64,000 nt of DNA from UBA7328 sp002471345. GTDB taxonomy: Bacteria; Bacteroidota; Bacteroidia; Chitinophagales; Saprospiraceae. The first letter of the stretch is position 1, and each line of letters opens with the position of its first letter. Below the pieces are notes generated by a model that worked only from the letters and a program-made list of their open reading frames with translations, did no database searches and had not been told where the DNA came from. Made by a program: the position numbers and the translations under genes. This document shows, one piece after another, positions 8,633 to 18,023 of this stretch. The stretch covers positions 1-64,000 of the forward strand of contig CAXGOB010000016.1 of assembly GCA_964011275.1 (NCBI GenBank), given 5' to 3'.

Positions 8633-10477
8633 ATGTCCTACAATAAGTACATTATAATATTAATTACACTTTCTACTTGCTCACATATAGATGCACAGAT
8701 CTATGATGATTATCTGGGCAATGGTCACAATGTGGGTTTGAAAGTTACCTCAAGCAGTCATCAGCCAAATGATACTGCTACGCATTCCATTATAGGAAGC
8801 AATATCATACCAGATACTGTTGGTGCTTCCAGGTTTTTAAGTCAGGCAACTTTAGGAGCAGATTATGAGGAGATTTTGGATGTAACTAATAATGGAATAA
8901 GTACTTGGATAGATAATCAGATCAATGAATCGCCCTCATCTTATTTTACTTTGTATCGTGATATATGGGATACTGTCACCTATCAAATGACTCTCGTTGG
9001 AGATGGTAGTTTGGCAGATTCTTCACGAAGGCGAGATTATATGGATTTCGCCTTTTATCAAAAATTATTCACTTCTGAGGATGCATTAAGACAAAGAGTG
9101 GCTTTAGCATTGAGCCAAATTCTTGTTATGTCCATGAATAATAGTCAATTTAATAAAAGAGGTTTTGCCGTGAGCAGCTATTATGATGTACTGTATCTTG
9201 GCGCTTTCGGAAACTATAGAGACCTGCTTCAAAATGTAACTATGCACCCGGCAATGGGAGTTTATCTCAGTCACTTTCAAAACAAGAAAACAGATTTAGT
9301 TAAAGGCACATTCCCTGATGAAAACTATGCCAGAGAAGTCATGCAACTTTTTTCAATCGGGTTATTGGAACTCAACAATGATGGCACTGTAAAAAAAAAC
9401 GCAAATGGCGAGACTACTTCCACCTACTCAATAGATCATGTACAAGAATTAGCTAAAGTATTCACAGGGCTATCTGGAGGAGCCTATGATCTACTTAGAT
9501 ATCCAGAGAAGGCTGGATCAGAGTTAATTTTTGGAAGAGGCTTCAATCAGTACGACCTCACATTACCTATGATTATGTATGACGAAGAGCATGAACCGGG
9601 TATAAAAGTGATGTGTACTGGGGATACTATCCCTTCAGGTCAGACGGGGACAGAGGATATCAATCAAGCTTTAGATATACTTTTTAACCATCCCAATGTC
9701 GGACCATTCATCGGTAAAAGATTAATTCAGCATATGGTGAAATCTAACCCGACACCGGAATATGTGAACAGGGTAGCTACAGCATTTAACAACAATGGTA
9801 GTGGTGTAAGGGGAGATATGACAGCCGTTATCAAAGCTATTTTCCTTGACCCAGAAGCAATAGAATGTGGCACTGCAGCTGATACCACAGGAGGTAAACT
9901 GATTCAACCTATAGAACGATTCACAAACTTATTTTTAGGTTTTAATATCAATTCTGACTCTGGGAAGTTTTGGTGGAGAGAATTGTCTCAATTAATTTCT
10001 AAAGTAGAACAGGGCTTTTTTGGATCTCCTTCAGTTTTTAATTTCTTCACTCCATTTTATGCAGAGGATCAGGTTGTAGCTCCAGCAGAACTCGTTTCAC
10101 CAGAATTTCAAATCTTGCATTCCACATCAAGCATTCACTATATTAATCTTATAGAAAATGCTATCAAAATCAGGCCTTTTAGAAATAGAACAAAAATTAA
10201 TCAAACCACCGCCAAATTAGAAAACGATAATGATGATGATCCATATCTGGATCTCAGTGATGAAATTGCTCTATATAATAGCCAAGGAATAAGTGCAGTT
10301 TTAGATCGTATGGATCTTGTCCTGTGCAGAGGGCAACTAGATAGTAATATCAAGACAATCATTGCGGATGCAATTATACAGTTTGATGCAAACTCTGGTT
10401 CTTATGACGCTGAGGATGGGGTTAATGATGCTTTATACTTTATTATGATGTCACCTAATTATATGATTCAAAAATAA
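8633..10477 (+). CDS. DUF1800 family secreted protein
   Basis: A 614-residue exported protein of the DUF1800 family. A Sec signal peptide is visible (MSYNKYIIILITLSTCSHIDAQ). The family start is seen at about residue 65 (SRFLSQATLGADYEEI), followed by the helical region with FPDENYAREVMQLFSIGLLELN, the most conserved DUF1800 stretch. The biochemical function is unknown. Genes of this family are commonly paired with DUF1501 genes, as here: the DUF1501 gene starts 11 bases downstream, and a third secreted protein follows. It probably acts in the periplasm or at the surface with its partner. No T9SS sorting domain is present. Confidence 0.9.
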   Translation: MSYNKYIIILITLSTCSHIDAQIYDDYLGNGHNVGLKVTSSSHQPNDTATHSIIGSNIIPDTVGASRFLSQATLGADYEEILDVTNNGISTWIDNQINESPSSYFTLYRDIWDTVTYQMTLVGDGSLADSSRRRDYMDFAFYQKLFTSEDALRQRVALALSQILVMSMNNSQFNKRGFAVSSYYDVLYLGAFGNYRDLLQNVTMHPAMGVYLSHFQNKKTDLVKGTFPDENYAREVMQLFSIGLLELNNDGTVKKNANGETTSTYSIDHVQELAKVFTGLSGGAYDLLRYPEKAGSELIFGRGFNQYDLTLPMIMYDEEHEPGIKVMCTGDTIPSGQTGTEDINQALDILFNHPNVGPFIGKRLIQHMVKSNPTPEYVNRVATAFNNNGSGVRGDMTAVIKAIFLDPEAIECGTAADTTGGKLIQPIERFTNLFLGFNINSDSGKFWWRELSQLISKVEQGFFGSPSVFNFFTPFYAEDQVVAPAELVSPEFQILHSTSSIHYINLIENAIKIRPFRNRTKINQTTAKLENDNDDDPYLDLSDEIALYNSQGISAVLDRMDLVLCRGQLDSNIKTIIADAIIQFDANSGSYDAEDGVNDALYFIMMSPNYMIQK

Positions 10478-10488
10478 AGCCCAGAAAA

Positions 10489-11904
10489 ATGTCACACAAC
10501 CATACTCGAAGAGGGTTTTTAAATCAACTGGGATTGGGCTGCGCATCTGTAGGGGCCACTTCTCTCCTATCGGGAATAACAAATCTCGGGTTGATTAATG
10601 CCGCAGTAGCAGCTAATAAATCTGTTTATGCACCTAAAGCTGGAAATTACAAAGCTTTGGTTTGCATCATGTTATCTGGTGGGAATGACAGTTATAATAT
10701 GTTGGTTCCAAAAGGAGACGCAGAGCATCTTGAGTATGCGACAGTAAGAACCAATTTAGCTATTGAAAAAGAAACTTTGAGACCCATAAATCCGATAAAT
10801 AGTATTGGTAAAGTATTAGGTCTACACCCAAATCTAGAAAATATACAAACTCTTTTTGAAACAGAAAAGGCCGCCTTTGTAGCTAATGTAGGAGCACTAG
10901 TCGAGCCCACTACAGTAGCACAATTTAAGAATAACGAAAATAATCCAGTAGGGCTCTTTTCACATTCGGATCAAAGGCTACATTGGCAAACATCCATTCC
11001 CCAAGATCGAAATGCGAATGGATGGGGAGGACGGTTAGCAGATATTCTGTATACAAACAACATGAATACGGATATATCAATGAATATTTCTCTTAATGGG
11101 GTTAATACTTTTCAAAGAGGAAATATTATTACAGAATATGCTATAGAACCTAGCGGAGGAGGAAGCGTAAGTATAAATGGGTCAAGCAACGATAATTTTT
11201 ATAACACTCTCAAAAGAGAAACACTTGATAACATTCTTGAATCTAGTTATCAAAATGTACTAGAAAAAGCATATGCAGGATCGATAAGTAATAGTAAAAA
11301 CAGCTCTATTCAATTCGCGGCAGCATTGGCAAATGGCACTCCATTTACAACTCCTTTTGGAGATGATAGTCTTTCGGACAGATTAGAAATGGTCACCAAG
11401 GTAATAGCCGCTAAAGATCAATTAGACATGACTAATCAAACCTTTTTTGTTCAGCAGGGAGGATATGATAATCATGACAATAATATAACAGACCATGGCA
11501 ATCTAATGACTCAGCTAGATACCGCTATAGGGTCATTTTATACTGCGCTCACAGAATTAGGTATGCAAGACGATGTAGTAATTTTCACTGCTTCAGATTT
11601 TGCACGTAAACTTGTATCTAATGGCAATGGCTCCGATCATGCTTGGGGTGGACACTCACTAGTTATTGGCGGTGGGGTTTCTGGTAAAAAGGTTTATGGA
11701 ACCTATCCAGACTTATATTTAGATAACCCTTGGGATTCCGGAAAAGGACGAATCATTCCTACAACTTCCTGTGATGAATTATTTGCAGAATTGGCATTGT
11801 GGATGGGAGCTTCCACAGGAGATCTTTACAACGTACTACCGAATATTGGAAACTTCTGGACACCCACACCGTCAGAAATGCCATTAGGGATGTTCACCGT
11901 ATAA
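10489..11904 (+). CDS. DUF1501 family protein with Tat signal
   Basis: A 471-residue protein of the DUF1501 family, which has an alkaline-phosphatase/sulfatase-like fold by family knowledge. The N terminus carries a twin-arginine signal (TRRGFLNQLGLG), so it is probably exported folded, perhaps with a bound metal. Family motifs seen are LVCIMLSGGNDSYNMLVP near the start, a HSDQRLHWQT segment, and the C-terminal FTASDFARKL and SDHAWGGHSLVIGG, which supplies likely metal-binding Asp/His residues. The enzymatic activity has not been established for the family. It sits between the DUF1800 gene and the cytochrome-like gene, and its stop codon abuts the next ATG at 11905. Confidence 0.9.
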   Translation: MSHNHTRRGFLNQLGLGCASVGATSLLSGITNLGLINAAVAANKSVYAPKAGNYKALVCIMLSGGNDSYNMLVPKGDAEHLEYATVRTNLAIEKETLRPINPINSIGKVLGLHPNLENIQTLFETEKAAFVANVGALVEPTTVAQFKNNENNPVGLFSHSDQRLHWQTSIPQDRNANGWGGRLADILYTNNMNTDISMNISLNGVNTFQRGNIITEYAIEPSGGGSVSINGSSNDNFYNTLKRETLDNILESSYQNVLEKAYAGSISNSKNSSIQFAAALANGTPFTTPFGDDSLSDRLEMVTKVIAAKDQLDMTNQTFFVQQGGYDNHDNNITDHGNLMTQLDTAIGSFYTALTELGMQDDVVIFTASDFARKLVSNGNGSDHAWGGHSLVIGGGVSGKKVYGTYPDLYLDNPWDSGKGRIIPTTSCDELFAELALWMGASTGDLYNVLPNIGNFWTPTPSEMPLGMFTV

Positions 11905-13062
11905 ATGATAAAAATGTTGAGAATAGCATATATCATACTGGTTTTAGTACTGATCACAACGGAAAGCTTAACTGCGCAATGTGTAGATAATGGTAACCAA
12001 TGGGCTAAAAGTTGGGTGTCATGTCAAACTTCTACAAACCCAAACCCTATTAGAGGAAATACGCATTGGATACTTTATGAATTCATAGATAATCACTATA
12101 TAGACACCAGTTATATTTGGAATGCAAATAGAGTTGGAGAAAGTTCCACAGGCCTAAAAGATGTAATCATTGATTACTCTTTGGACGGAAATACATGGAC
12201 AGAATTGGGTTCATATACATTCGCCCAAGCCCCTGAGACAGAAAATTATCAAGGTTTCATGGGCCCTAACTTTCAAAGTGAGTATATTAAAAAAATACTC
12301 ATTACAGTCCAAAGCACTCATGGAGGAGGCAGTTGTGCGTCGCTAGGAGAAATACAATTCAATGTAAATAATGCACTATGTCATGGAGTGATCGATGACT
12401 GTGGACTATGTAATGGCCCTGGAAAGGCAACTTGGTACATAGATGCTGATGGAGACGGTAAAGGTAGTAGTAGTTCTATGGTTTTATCATGTGAAAAGCC
12501 ACAAGGCTATGTCGATAATACGGATGATGACTGTGATAGTGGCGAATTGGGATGGGATGATGTAAGTGGACTCTTCACTACGAGCTGCAATGGATGCCAC
12601 ATAGAGGCAAGTGCTGGAGGACTTAGCCTAATCAATTATGATTATTTCTCAATGGGAGGAATCATTTGTGGACCTAATCTTAAAACTGGAAATAATTTAG
12701 TAAGTGTCATCACAATTAGTGAATATAATGGATGTGGTACTGCCATAGGCGCCCCACAAATGAATGCCAGATCATCAAGTCCTATGACTCAATCCGATCT
12801 TGATAAACTCCAAAGATGGATCGATGGCGGAGCACCTGAACTTTGTGATGACTTTTGCTTAGAAAATGAGATGATTGATACTGATTTCACTGTGGGTATG
12901 GTAGGCTACTTTCAAGCCAGTAATCAGATCATGAGTGATTCAGATTTAGATTCAGCTACAATAGTTACCTATGATGCAGGCCAAGAAATTTTACTAAATG
13001 AAGGATTTTCAGTTTTGTATGGTGGACAGTTCATTGCCCAGATTGGTGGTTGTGAAGAATGA
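11905..13062 (+). CDS. Secreted discoidin-like / MopE-motif / cytochrome-c-like protein
   Basis: A 385-residue exported protein with a Sec signal peptide ending near residue 24 (ESLTAQ). Residues about 25-155 look like a discoidin (F5/8 type C) beta sandwich with two cysteines. Residues 165-210 have a MopE-like calcium/metal motif (DADGDGKG, then NTDDDCD). A CNGCH haem-binding signature follows near residue 225, in a Planctomycete-type cytochrome c context ending in DKLQRWIDGGAPE. The last 60 residues form the beta-rich tail ending in GEFSV-like repeats (EGFSVLYGGQFIAQIGG) often seen in Bacteroidota surface proteins. It is the third gene of the DUF1800/DUF1501 unit with zero spacing. I infer a redox or electron-accepting partner role, which is untested. 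Confidence 0.7.
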   Translation: MIKMLRIAYIILVLVLITTESLTAQCVDNGNQWAKSWVSCQTSTNPNPIRGNTHWILYEFIDNHYIDTSYIWNANRVGESSTGLKDVIIDYSLDGNTWTELGSYTFAQAPETENYQGFMGPNFQSEYIKKILITVQSTHGGGSCASLGEIQFNVNNALCHGVIDDCGLCNGPGKATWYIDADGDGKGSSSSMVLSCEKPQGYVDNTDDDCDSGELGWDDVSGLFTTSCNGCHIEASAGGLSLINYDYFSMGGIICGPNLKTGNNLVSVITISEYNGCGTAIGAPQMNARSSSPMTQSDLDKLQRWIDGGAPELCDDFCLENEMIDTDFTVGMVGYFQASNQIMSDSDLDSATIVTYDAGQEILLNEGFSVLYGGQFIAQIGGCEE

Positions 13063-13074
13063 TTGGCCAATAAA

Positions 13075-13656
13075 TCATCGTCTTATATGAGACCTTATTA
13101 TCCTCTTAGCCTTCCTCCGATCTTCATTGAAATTGATATTTTTTTTGAAGAATTTTTCACCTATTAACATTCCAAGTCCAGCACCGATAACACCTGCCAT
13201 TATCCCTTCAATATTTCCACTATTTAATGGACGGTTTACTCTTGGATCTATTCCTGGTGCAACAAACCTTCGCCCTGGTCCAGCCTTTGCAATGGCTTTG
13301 GTAGCAAAGAAAGAAGCAACACCTAATGTTGTGGCAGCAACTACGACATTTCTGATTCTTGATCGCTTATTAATAATTGTAGCTCTATCAAAATTATTAA
13401 AATCAACTTTTGAAGGAGTATAGAATAAACCAGATTGTTCATGATATAGAGGAGTATAAAGTGATAGACTATCTCCTCTGATCCCTTTCAAAAATGACTC
13501 TGAATAGGCCTTCTTACCAGAAAAGAGGTGAATTTTTGATAGCTTTCTGATTTGTTTCTTTGATATCTCTCTGTTTTGTCCATTCGACTTAACAGCCACC
13601 AAGGCAAAGATCAAAATTAATAGTTGGATACCTTTTTTCATTTCAAAGATTTTCAT
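13075..13656 (-). CDS. Hypothetical envelope protein with glycine-rich membrane segments
   Basis: A 193-residue protein that I do not recognise. It has a signal peptide or N-terminal anchor (GIQLLILIFALVAVKSNGQ), with an alternative start five codons inside (13641). Two later glycine/alanine-rich stretches are seen: NVVVAATTLGVASFFATKAIAKAG (about residues 105-128) and a glycine-zipper-like IEGIMAGVIGAGLGMLIGEKFF (about 150-170). The tail is strongly basic (RRKAKRIIRSHIRR). It is convergent with the DUF1800/1501 unit. The glycine zipper may be a membrane-inserting helix, but no function can be assigned. Confidence 0.6.
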   Translation of the reverse strand: MKIFEMKKGIQLLILIFALVAVKSNGQNREISKKQIRKLSKIHLFSGKKAYSESFLKGIRGDSLSLYTPLYHEQSGLFYTPSKVDFNNFDRATIINKRSRIRNVVVAATTLGVASFFATKAIAKAGPGRRFVAPGIDPRVNRPLNSGNIEGIMAGVIGAGLGMLIGEKFFKKNINFNEDRRKAKRIIRSHIRR

Positions 13657-13753
13657 CTTTTGAGCCGATTACCAACTAAAGATAGCTAACTTAATTTAGG
13701 TGTCGAATCTGAAAAGGCTTCTAGTCTGAGAAATAGAATAAACTTATTTGATA

Positions 13754-14632
13754 TTATGATTGCTTCTTTTTCCAAAATACATGAATCTTAGAACTACCAT
13801 AGTCAAGAAGAACCTTTGAAGCATTCAATGAAGAAACACTAAGGATACCATCAATTTTTCGAGAGGTAATCTTATTCAGGTCATCGATAGATTTTGAAAT
13901 AAAGCTTACATTTTGGATTCTAACCTGATTGAGTACAATATCATGATTTGCAAGTAATTCTTTTTGCTGTTCTTGGCCAGTTAATATGTTTGAGTGAAGT
14001 ACACTTACTCCTGCACCTGTATCAAAAACTAAATTGCTTATTTTTCCTTTCACAACTGCCTCTACAACTGCTATTTGGCCGTGATCTAATAAGAATGGCA
14101 AGCTCACTATGTTGTATTCCGCTGGGGGTATTGTCAAATTCTTCGTATCTGACGACATTAATATCAGTTGACTATTTTCATAATCAACTAAAACCTTATG
14201 ATCTAGAAGTACATCTGCTCCAATTATTCCAGCTAATGGCCTTTGAATAACATCCTCAACAAATGAGAGATTTACTGCCCATGCCTCTAATTTTCTTTTT
14301 TTTATGTCTCCACATTTAAAATTTTGTAGAGATAGTTCCTTACTTTTTAAATCTCCATTTGCTGTCCAAAGCGTGAACTCACCGTTAATCACATTTTGAT
14401 TTATTAACGTGTTAGGAGCACCTGTATCAAAGATATAATCTCCATGTACGCCATCTACAGAAGCTGGTATAACAATAAGTCCATCTACTAATTCAAATTG
14501 AATAGCAGAGAAATGTGAATGCTTATCTTCATCTATGAAGTCATTACTCTCAGTATGTAACAAGCCAGTAGAAAGTAGAGAGAAGTGGAAAATACATATA
14601 AATAATATTAATATGTAATTCTTCGGATACAA
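13754..14632 (-). CDS. Two-lobed retropepsin-like aspartyl protease, exported
   Basis: A 292-residue protein with an N-terminal signal peptide or anchor (YILILFICIFHFSLLSTGLL). It contains two separate aspartyl-protease active-site motifs, FDTGAPNTLINQ (about residue 68) and FDTGAGVSVLHS (about residue 205). Each begins a retropepsin-like lobe preceded by a matching beta-rich approach (PASVDGVHGDYIF and VEAVVKGKISNLVF). A single chain with both catalytic Asp residues would not need to dimerise, like eukaryotic pepsins. It stands alone, with 200 bases upstream. Substrate is unknown, and it is probably periplasmic or lipid-facing. Confidence 0.8.
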   Translation of the reverse strand: MYPKNYILILFICIFHFSLLSTGLLHTESNDFIDEDKHSHFSAIQFELVDGLIVIPASVDGVHGDYIFDTGAPNTLINQNVINGEFTLWTANGDLKSKELSLQNFKCGDIKKRKLEAWAVNLSFVEDVIQRPLAGIIGADVLLDHKVLVDYENSQLILMSSDTKNLTIPPAEYNIVSLPFLLDHGQIAVVEAVVKGKISNLVFDTGAGVSVLHSNILTGQEQQKELLANHDIVLNQVRIQNVSFISKSIDDLNKITSRKIDGILSVSSLNASKVLLDYGSSKIHVFWKKKQS

Positions 14633-14841
14633 ATAATCTAATTTTTAATGTTAACTCAATGTAAACAATACGCAAACAAATAACCATTTTGTTAACATTA
14701 AATTTACTTTAATGTGACATGAACTTTACACATTAAGAAGTGGATTGAACTCAATTTAAAGGCATTCTTTAACCTATATGACCTAGCATCCAATTATAAT
14801 CCCTTACACTTGTCATCAATATTATAGCTGAAAAAGTAATT

Positions 14842-15990
14842 ATGAATTTTAGATCCAAAGATGTCCATGGTGCAGAAATAGCGTGGTTTGCACCTCTTTG
14901 TAATGGTGATGATAGGTTTTTAGGCCATCACGATCCACAATTTAAAAGCAATTGGTCTAATACATCAAATGTTGTTCTCAAAGCGGACAAATTGGGCTTT
15001 AAAAACATCTTATGTCCCAGTTCTTATCAAGTAGGGCAAGACACTATGACATTTGCTTCAGCAGTGGCCCCACTTACGAAAAATATAAACCTTCTTGCAG
15101 CTATAAGATGTGGAGAAGTGCATCCTCCTATGCTAGGCAGAGCTATTGCTACTCTCGATCACATCTTAGAAGGGCGATTGACCATCAACATTATTTCCTC
15201 AAATCTACCTGGAGAAAACCTTTCTTCAGAATCTCGTTATCAAAGATCAAGAGAAGTCATTGAAATCCTAAAGCAAGGGTGGACCCAAGACCATATCCAG
15301 TTCGAAGGAGAATTTTACAAAATCAAATTAGACAATACTGCACCAGTAAAAACCTATCAACAAAATGGAGGGCCTCTACTCTATTTTGGAGGATATTCGC
15401 CATCTGGAGTTGAATTATGTGCAGAACATTGCGACGTATATCTCATGTGGCCAGAAACTGAAGAACGCCTTTCAGAACTTATGAGAAACATGAGTAATAA
15501 AGCTAGAAATTATAATAGAGCAGTAGATTTCGGTTTGAGAGTACATGTCATAGTCCGTCAGACTGAAAACGAAGCTAAAATTGCCGCAAAATCACTAATG
15601 AAGTATATCGATGAAGACAAGGGAACTGAGATCAGAGGAAGAGCCTTAGATAGTGCTTCACTTGGAGTGGCAAGACAAAGTGAGATGCGATCCAAATCGG
15701 ACTTAGATGGATTTGTAGAAGACCATCTTTGGACAGGGATAGGGCGTGCTAGGTCAGGATGTGGAGCGGCTTTAGTAGGTAATCCTGATCAAATAGTTGA
15801 AAAGATTGACAGATATATGGATCTAGGTATCAGGGCATTTATCTTTTCAGGATATCCTCATGCCAATGAATGTGAACTTTTTGGGAAGTATGTTTTGCCA
15901 AGACTTAAAAATGTGTCATTGTCTATAATACAGGGAAGAAGACCTGATAGTACTCCTGATAGTCCATTAGGCATTGGTATGAGAACATAA
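14842..15990 (+). CDS. LLM-class flavin monooxygenase, SsuD-like
   Basis: A 382-residue bacterial-luciferase-like TIM barrel that uses reduced FMN and oxygen. It follows the alkanesulfonate monooxygenase SsuD along its length. It has WFAP near the start, a Cys in the ILCPSS segment corresponding to SsuD Cys54, PLLYFGGYSPSGVELCAE, RVHVIVRQ (SsuD Arg226/His228 region), and LWTGIGRARSGCGAALVG (SsuD Arg297 loop). SsuD releases sulfite from alkanesulfonates. No ssuE reductase or ssuABC transporter gene is adjacent, so a related substrate (for example a sulfone) remains possible. A weak promoter-like TACACTTG sits at 14805-14812. Confidence 0.82.
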   Translation: MNFRSKDVHGAEIAWFAPLCNGDDRFLGHHDPQFKSNWSNTSNVVLKADKLGFKNILCPSSYQVGQDTMTFASAVAPLTKNINLLAAIRCGEVHPPMLGRAIATLDHILEGRLTINIISSNLPGENLSSESRYQRSREVIEILKQGWTQDHIQFEGEFYKIKLDNTAPVKTYQQNGGPLLYFGGYSPSGVELCAEHCDVYLMWPETEERLSELMRNMSNKARNYNRAVDFGLRVHVIVRQTENEAKIAAKSLMKYIDEDKGTEIRGRALDSASLGVARQSEMRSKSDLDGFVEDHLWTGIGRARSGCGAALVGNPDQIVEKIDRYMDLGIRAFIFSGYPHANECELFGKYVLPRLKNVSLSIIQGRRPDSTPDSPLGIGMRT

Positions 15991-16084
15991 TTCAACCTTT
16001 TTACCTTTGAATAAAATCGATAGTTTCAAAAAGTGATCAATTCTTATTTATGGTAAGAATCATAGGCGGCTTTCTTTCAGGACA

Positions 16085-17113
16085 TTATCGCATTATCCCT
16101 TCTCTACTAAGCCATCTATGATAAATCCTGGCGTTCTTATTATGATCAACTAGATCATTTGCAAATAAATGCTCTTCGTTATAACCTGGTTTTGCACACA
16201 TGTAGAGATATTTATGGTCATCAGCATTTAGTACTGCATCAATAGCTGTTGACTCTGGAATACATATAGGGCCTGGAGGTAAGCCTTGATTGAGATAGGT
16301 ATTATATGGAGATTCAAATAAAAGCTGCTTATTTAATACTCTCTGTATTGTAAAATCACCAATAGCAAATACCACAGTAGGATCTGCTTGTAATGGCATT
16401 CCAAGTTTAATTCGATTAAGATATAGTCCAGCTATGATGGGTTGTTCTGATCTCAAATTACTCTCTTTCTGTAAAATAGAGGCTAAGATGGTTACTTCCT
16501 GAGGAGTAAAACCTAATTCTGATGCTTTCTCTTTTCTATTCTTAGATGACCAAAATTTTTCATGTTCTTTGATCATCCTATCTACAAATTCTTGAGGGGT
16601 CATATCCCAATAAACTTGATAAGTATTTGGAATATAAAGCGTAGCAACTGACTCCTCTGTAAGCCCTAATCCTTCTACGTTTTGCTCAGATAGTAAGACA
16701 TTCAGAAGACTTAAGGAATCAGGTTCTATTTGTCGTCCTACCCTACCTGCTAACTCATCAATAGTTCGAATATTATTAAAAGTTATATCTATTGGATCTT
16801 GATTTCCAGACCTTAATTTTGAAATCAGATCTCTCATGCTTGTATTTGGCTTTATAATAAACCTTCCTGATTTGACCTGATCCTTTTTATAGTTCATTTG
16901 ACCAGCTAAAACGTCAAATAAAAATGAGTTTTTAATTATTTGTTCGCCTAGTAAATGATTGTTGACATCTTCATAAGACGCTCCAGTGGGGATAAACATC
17001 TCGTAATCTGATGTATTATTTACTCCTGGTCCCCATAATGAAGTATACAGATAATACACTCCTCCACAGAAAAGGATAAAGATTAGAGTCATTATTAGAA
17101 ATAACTTTCTCAT
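16085..17113 (-). CDS. mltG: Endolytic transglycosylase MltG
   Basis: A 342-residue inner-membrane protein with one N-terminal membrane helix (about residues 4-25) and a YceG/MltG periplasmic domain. It cuts nascent glycan strands inside the chain and so sets glycan length. The catalytic Glu lies in LASILQKESN, followed by the family signature AGLYLNRIKLGMPLQADPTV. The LysM-like N-terminal part precedes it. It is 12 bases downstream of panB on the same strand and probably cotranscribed with it. The two roles (cell wall and pantothenate) are unrelated. Confidence 0.95.
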   Translation of the reverse strand: MRKLFLIMTLIFILFCGGVYYLYTSLWGPGVNNTSDYEMFIPTGASYEDVNNHLLGEQIIKNSFLFDVLAGQMNYKKDQVKSGRFIIKPNTSMRDLISKLRSGNQDPIDITFNNIRTIDELAGRVGRQIEPDSLSLLNVLLSEQNVEGLGLTEESVATLYIPNTYQVYWDMTPQEFVDRMIKEHEKFWSSKNRKEKASELGFTPQEVTILASILQKESNLRSEQPIIAGLYLNRIKLGMPLQADPTVVFAIGDFTIQRVLNKQLLFESPYNTYLNQGLPPGPICIPESTAIDAVLNADDHKYLYMCAKPGYNEEHLFANDLVDHNKNARIYHRWLSREGIMR

Positions 17114-17125
17114 CGTAATAAAGTC

Positions 17126-17944
17126 CTAGTATTGTTCTTTTTCATTTGGAAAATCAGAACTTTTCACATCTGCGACATATTGCTCTGCAGCACCTTTTAT
17201 GGCTTTATATAGTTCCAAATACCTTCTAAGAAATCGAGGATTAAAATCTTTCGTGATGCCTAATAAGTCATGAGTGACTAGCACTTGTCCATCAGTATGC
17301 ATTCCTGCTCCTATTCCTATTGTTGGAATATTTACGCTTTCTGTTACCTCTTTAGCTAATTTTGCAGGAATCTTTTCTAATACAATACCCATACATCCTT
17401 TTTCCTCCAATAAGTGAGCATCCGATCTCAACTTTTTAGCTTCCTCCTCCCCTTTTGCTCTTACGGTATATGTTCCAAATTTGTAGATAGATTGAGGAGT
17501 TAGTCCTAAATGTCCCATTACCGGAATCCCTGCAGATAGTATACGTTCAATGGATTCTACAATTTCACTTCCACCTTCGAGCTTCACACCATGTGCACCA
17601 GATTCTTTCATTATTCTGATGGCTGATTCAAGAGCTTTAGTTGAATTGCCCTGATAAGTACCAAATGGTAAGTCTACGATTACAAAAGCACGGTTGACTC
17701 CTCGAATTACAGATTGGGCATGATAAATCATTTGATCCAACGTTATTGGTAAAGTTGTTTCATGCCCAGCCATCACATTAGATGCAGAATCTCCTACGAG
17801 CAAAACTTCAACTCCAGCATCATCTAATATTCTTGCCATCGAAAAGTCATAGGCCGTGAGCATTGATATCTTTTCACCTCTTGACTTCATACCTCTCAAC
17901 ACATGAGTAGTTACTCGTTTTATTTCTGCTTTTGCTACTGACAT
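17126..17944 (-). CDS. panB: 3-methyl-2-oxobutanoate hydroxymethyltransferase
   Basis: A 272-residue TIM-barrel enzyme that adds a hydroxymethyl group from 5,10-methylene-tetrahydrofolate to alpha-ketoisovalerate. This is the first committed step of pantothenate and CoA synthesis. Family motifs seen are MLTAYDFSMARILDDAG, LLVGDSASNVMAGHETTLP (the Mg-binding Asp is in VGDS), GVKLEGG, GHLGLTPQS and IGIGAGMHTDGQVLV. Length is normal. panC and panD are not in the window. Confidence 0.96.
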   Translation of the reverse strand: MSVAKAEIKRVTTHVLRGMKSRGEKISMLTAYDFSMARILDDAGVEVLLVGDSASNVMAGHETTLPITLDQMIYHAQSVIRGVNRAFVIVDLPFGTYQGNSTKALESAIRIMKESGAHGVKLEGGSEIVESIERILSAGIPVMGHLGLTPQSIYKFGTYTVRAKGEEEAKKLRSDAHLLEEKGCMGIVLEKIPAKLAKEVTESVNIPTIGIGAGMHTDGQVLVTHDLLGITKDFNPRFLRRYLELYKAIKGAAEQYVADVKSSDFPNEKEQY

Positions 17945-18023
17945 TACTCTTATTTAGATAAGGATGTGCAAGTTAGCTGTTTTACATAAATGACTTTTTA
18001 TAAAAATCAGATTTTAAGATTCT

